From Obelidium mucronatum (lineage: Eukaryota; Chytridiomycota; Chytridiomycetes; Chytridiales; Chytriomycetaceae), in NCBI GenBank assembly GCA_025765595.1, contig JAIVFH010000272.1, positions 1 through 35,956 on the forward strand: 35,956 nucleotides of DNA. The letters run 5' to 3'. Below are positions 32,494-35,956 of the stretch, piece after piece. A program made the position numbers and the translations under genes. Under the pieces are notes generated by a model. It saw only the letters and a program-made list of their open reading frames with translations, had not been told where the DNA came from and made no database searches. The first letter of the stretch is position 1. The number at the start of each line of letters is the position of its first letter.

Positions 32494-34554
32494 CTACAAA
32501 ATGGGCTTCTTAGTCCCCCTTTCCAGTAACATCTTCACATACACTTCAGCTCCAGCCACTATACACGTAATAACAATCAAGAAAATAACGATTCTTGTCA
32601 TCATTGTCATTTGACTTCCATGAAGGTGATCCGACAGCATATCCAAAAGGTCTGAAATGACACCCGTTCTTGTGTTGAGGAGTTTAACCCGTTGAGATAT
32701 TTCCAAGTAGCCTACCATTGGGGAAAAAATGCGTTGGGAGATTAGATTAAATACATAAATCAAATAAAGAAAATATGATAACAAAAAAAAACAATACCTC
32801 TTATGGCGTTATATAAACCTTGCAGCTCCGGCTCACTCCAAAAGATTTCGGGAGTATCCAACACATTACTAACCAAATTAACATCCATCCGTAACCGAAA
32901 CAGCCTCCCCACAACTTTCATGACATCGTCTCTTGTCAACTTGACTTCCCCATACTTTGCCATCATTTTGGGAAGAGTTGTTGTTTCTGCAATTTCCTGT
33001 TCCATAATGTTTTCGAATCGCGCGAGTTTGGCGGATTGGGAGATTCCATGTGAGATTGTCAGTTTGATCATTGGGTTGCCGGATTTTAAGGTGATCATGT
33101 CGTTGTAGATTCGGGGCTGGTTTGGTCTGCTAAAGTCGTATTGAAAATGAAAGTCTTCCACTTCAGCGTCGCCTTGACAAAATGGAATATGAATATGCCG
33201 AACAAACAAAGAAAAAAAAAAGTTTTCTCAACTGGCACTCCTTGGATTCGTTGCAAAAGGTCGAAGAATCGAAATGTACAGATTCTCTTCTTCAACTGTA
33301 AAGTTCCACAAGACGATTACACCGAAATCAAACAAAAACACTTCGTTTCTTCCCATCCATTTATAATCTTTTTCGGCTCTATTTGCCCCGCCCAATTGAC
33401 TCGTTCCTTGTTGATGATGGTGATGGTGGTGGTGTTGGTTTGCAAGATTATTCAGGGCCGTGTTACTACCCCCGTGGCGTGATGCGATACTAGTTCTTCG
33501 TCGAATATTCGATTCGGTGGGGGTAGAATCAGATGGGTCCGGTGAATTGGATGTATAGATGCCATTTCCAGTTAATGTTGATGGGTCTTCAGGAGGAACT
33601 GGGTCGTCCATTGCAATAAGCGGAGAAGCCAAATGAGGATCTGTAAGATGAGTCTCTGGGAAATTGACGTACATTCCTGGCATTCCAGGAGGATTCAGTG
33701 GAGTTGCAGGTGGTGCACTAGTTTGAGAATGACGGGGATGGATGGATGTGAGATCTTCGGCAACCGTGTCCAGTCCAACGCGTCCAGTTAAATGATCCAA
33801 TTTCGTGATGATGGGATCTACGTTTGTTAGAGAATCGACAAGGTTTATGGCGCTCAACGTGTTTTGATGCGACGGGGGAACTATTCAAGAAAAGGGAAAA
33901 GTTATTAAATGCGCCATCAAACGCGGTCGAAAGACAAGAACGCCAACCGAGTACTCGCGCAGTGTGTCGCTGGATCAGTGCCGCATACCCGCTTGCGCCA
34001 CCAGCAAGGCGGTGCTCGTACGACACGTACAGACACTCGTCGTACAGACGGCCGACGACGCCGTGCTTTGTCTTCAGGAAGGCGGACACGGCCTTCGTGT
34101 CGTACGCGTCGGCGGCGCAGTAGGCGGTCACGCGCGGCAGCAGCGCGCGGAACTCCTTCGAGACCGACTCGGCCTCGGTGCGCGCGCCGGACGCGTTCGC
34201 GGCGCCTGGCGGCGGCGGCGGCGGCGGCGCGCTGCCCAGCGGAATGTGCGCAAAGTCGGCGTACTCCGGGTGCGACGACGGCCCGAGCTCGTGCGGCGGC
34301 GCCGCCGGCGGCGGCTGCGCGATGTTGATTGGCGCTGACGGCGCGAGCGGCGGCGACGCGGGCGGAAAGACGACGAGCTGCGTTTGGTGGTTTGGTTTGG
34401 TTTGGCGGCCGCGAAAGAAAAGAAAAGAAAAGAAGAAAACCTTCGACGCCGTCTTCGTCGTGCGCTGCGGGATCGGAGCGCTGCTCGAGCTGCCGGTGCG
34501 GCGCGCGGCGGCGGCGAGCGGCGGCGGCGGCGACTTGAGGCTGAGGGCGTCCAT
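32494..34554 (-). CDS. Rmd1/Sif2-like DUF155 (YagE family) protein
   Basis: Member of the RMD1/RMND1 family (DUF155); family members are mitochondrial or membrane-associated and linked to meiotic division or mitochondrial translation. Exons in transcript order: 34554-34441, 34377-33948, 33880-33233, 33172-32798, 32711-32494, about 594 aa. Family blocks: RVTAYCAADAYD and RLYDECLYVSYEH in exon 2; EVFLFDFGVIVLWNFTVEEE in exon 3; ITLKSGNPMIKLTISHGISQ, LFRLRMDVNLVSNVLDTPE and FWSEPELQGLYNAIRG in exon 4. In exon 5, YLEISQRVKLLNTRTGVISD precedes a membrane helix (IVIFLIVITCIVAGAEVY). The N-terminus is Pro/Ala-rich and encoded by very GC-rich DNA. A disordered insert with eight consecutive His sits before the FLFDFG block. 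The exon 2 donor is uncertain: 33947 keeps frame, and two nearby donors would too. Confidence 0.9.
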
Positions 34555-35414
34555 TTGTTGATTCAAAGATGATTCAAAGAACTATTCAAAGAGAGTGCGC
34601 GGTCGCATCAATCTCTGGTTTCTGCGAATGCGGTTGTGAGCGTGAGTGTGAGTGAGTGTTGAAAGTAAGAGCTACTCTTGTCTAGACGTTGTGCAAGCTG
34701 TACGTGGCTGAAAAGGCCGGCGCTTGTCTGGCATCAATAAAATAATCCATACTCACCGGAATGCAAAGGCTCAATGATGTTTAGAATGATGTTCCTTCTT
34801 GAAGTTCATGTCCCATTTTTGGGCTTGTGACTCGTGGAGCGCCACTGGGCGATACTTGTTTACATCTGTGGATCATCACCAATCCGTCACGCCACGTAAG
34901 TGACCTAGCCAACGCAATACTTGAGATAATAGCAGTAATGAGCATCAAAGTTAGGGATAGGCTAGAGTTTTAGCAAAAGATTGTGTCTCAGGTCCACAGC
35001 GAAGCCACTACAGGAAGAACATTCTAATGTAAACGCACCGTTTCATCCTGTCAAACTAAAAACATATCGATGACTTTATCCTTAACCACTTAATTTAAAC
35101 CGCTTTGGCTGCCAATTGATCTCCGCCACCCGGAAGCAAATCAATTAGCAGCCCAAACAAATGCTAAACAAAACAACCCCCCAGTCCCCACATATCCCTT
35201 CCTCCGCCTGATTATTACGGTTATCTAAGTATGAAAGATGTCGGTTCAGATTACATCCGTCCAGCCACAGTTTGATTGCTTACGCCATCAAGCACGGTTT
35301 GCCACCTCCGATTTTTTTTAATCAAAATCCAGAAATTCATTTATGGCCACCAAAAGGTATTAAAAGCTCGGAAGCTTCGGAAAGAAAAAAAAAGAAAACT
35401 CTCTCAAAAACTCA
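34555..35414. other. Intergenic region between divergent RMD1-like and OPT genes
   Basis: 860 bases with no gene I can support. It should hold both promoters. A 7-bp inverted repeat (AATTGAT 35114-35120, ATCAATT 35140-35146) is present. No tRNA-like fold was recognised. Confidence 0.6.
35358..35366 (+). promoter_or_regulatory. TATA-like element of the OPT gene
   Basis: TATTAAAAG about 50 bases before the ATG at 35415, a spacing like that of the other candidate TATA boxes in the window. Weak match. Confidence 0.3.
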
Positions 35415-35956
35415 ATGTCTACAGCCATCGACGAGAAACGAGAGCTCGAGAAGAAGACCGAAGAGGCTGCTGATGTTGCCCTCGGTGCCATCGTCAACGA
35501 GGAAACCGTCGAAGGCCTCCGAGTCGATGCTTGGGGTACCGGACATTATCAAGGCCATCGTCTCTGCTGAAGACGATCCAACTGAGCCAGTCCTCACCTT
35601 CCGCTTCTGGTTCCTCGCCACCATCCTCGGTACATTCTCTGGATCCCTCGGTCAGCTGTACACCTTCAAGCCCCAGACAGTTCCAGTGTCTTCATTGATG
35701 CTGGCTGTGTTTGCCTATGTTGCTGGTATGGCTTTGTCCAAGGTTCTTCCAACTGGGTTCTTCAACCCTGGAAAATTCACCAAGAAGGAACTCGCGCTCA
35801 TTGTCATTGCCGCCGCCACTGCCGGTAACGGTGTTGCTTCCACCTACATTATTGGTGCCAAGGACCTTTTCTTCAACCAAAAGTTCTCCTATGTTGATGG
35901 TATCATCTTGGTTCTCACCACTCAATTCATTGGATACGTGCCGTTGTATCTTCCGT
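35415..35956 (+). CDS. OPT-family oligopeptide transporter, 3'-partial
   Basis: N-terminal part of a proton-coupled oligopeptide transporter of the plasma membrane. The diagnostic part is VPDIIKAIVSAEDDPTEPV, matching the conserved TDDP region before the first helix. Four hydrophobic stretches follow (from about 35600), cut by the window end. ATG 35415 opens a frame (MSTAIDEKRELEKKTEEAAD) with the same strong codon bias as the rest, but it stops at TGA near 35568. The transporter frame is shifted by one base. Either one base too many lies in the G-run near 35531-35536, or a 40-nt intron (about 35478-35517) joins them. Otherwise translation starts at the inner ATG 35527 (MLGVPDII). I favour one gene starting at 35415. 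The biased codons suggest high expression. Confidence 0.82.

Noticed and set aside
34861..34915. Possible tRNA near the divergent promoter
   Set aside because: I could not place a cloverleaf with a T-loop consensus or matching acceptor stem.

Overview
The window reads as nuclear DNA of an early-diverging fungus, most likely a chytrid-type zoosporic fungus. It carries translation elongation factor 3 (EF-3), a fungal hallmark. Its genes are rich in short GT-AG introns (about 45-110 nt, a few longer). It also has a fungal OPT transporter, an Rmd1/DUF155 protein and an MRP-type ABC transporter. There are no bacterial operons, ribosome binding sites, rRNA or tRNA that I can see. The lineage is inferred from gene content only.

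Layout. 1-3421 (+): EF-3, cut at its 5' end. 3912-7536 (+): HBS1, the ribosome-rescue GTPase, ten exons. 7811-8923 (-): a ZIP metal transporter, three exons. 9209-26303: an accessory region built around a dispersed tandem family of von Willebrand A (VWA) genes. There are six copies, all on +: copy 1 at 9209 (frameshifted), copy 2 at 10480, copy 3 at 15161, copy 4 at 16440, copy 5 at 24421 (clear pseudogene) and copy 6 at 25305. Two unrelated genes interrupt the family. One is a membrane-anchored protein with a TIR-like candidate domain and kinesin-light-chain-type TPRs (12162-15107). The other is a 16-exon secreted leucine-rich-repeat (LRR) protein on the minus strand (17834-23017). 26388-27776 (-): an unrecognised helical protein with an in-frame stop. 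28083-32438 (+): ABCC transporter, five exons. 32494-34554 (-): Rmd1-like protein, five exons. 35415-end (+): an OPT oligopeptide transporter, cut by the window end.

The most interesting content is the VWA family. Each intact copy has the same three-part plan: an N-terminal PPxY motif (the class of ligand bound by WW domains of Nedd4/Rsp5 ubiquitin ligases), a conserved helix, and a VWA domain with a complete MIDAS metal site. Each ends in a four-residue CaaX box finishing in Gln (CIIQ, CILQ, CCIQ, CNIQ), a farnesylation-type signal. All share one phase-0 intron at the same codon. I infer membrane-tethered, ubiquitin-ligase-recruiting adaptors that have expanded by tandem duplication. The neighbours (TPR protein with a TIR-like candidate domain, GPI-type LRR surface protein) fit a sensing or recognition locus, but that link rests on position only.

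Exon coordinates were derived by hand from splice sites, reading-frame phase and protein continuity. Most junctions keep frame exactly; uncertain ones are named in the entries.
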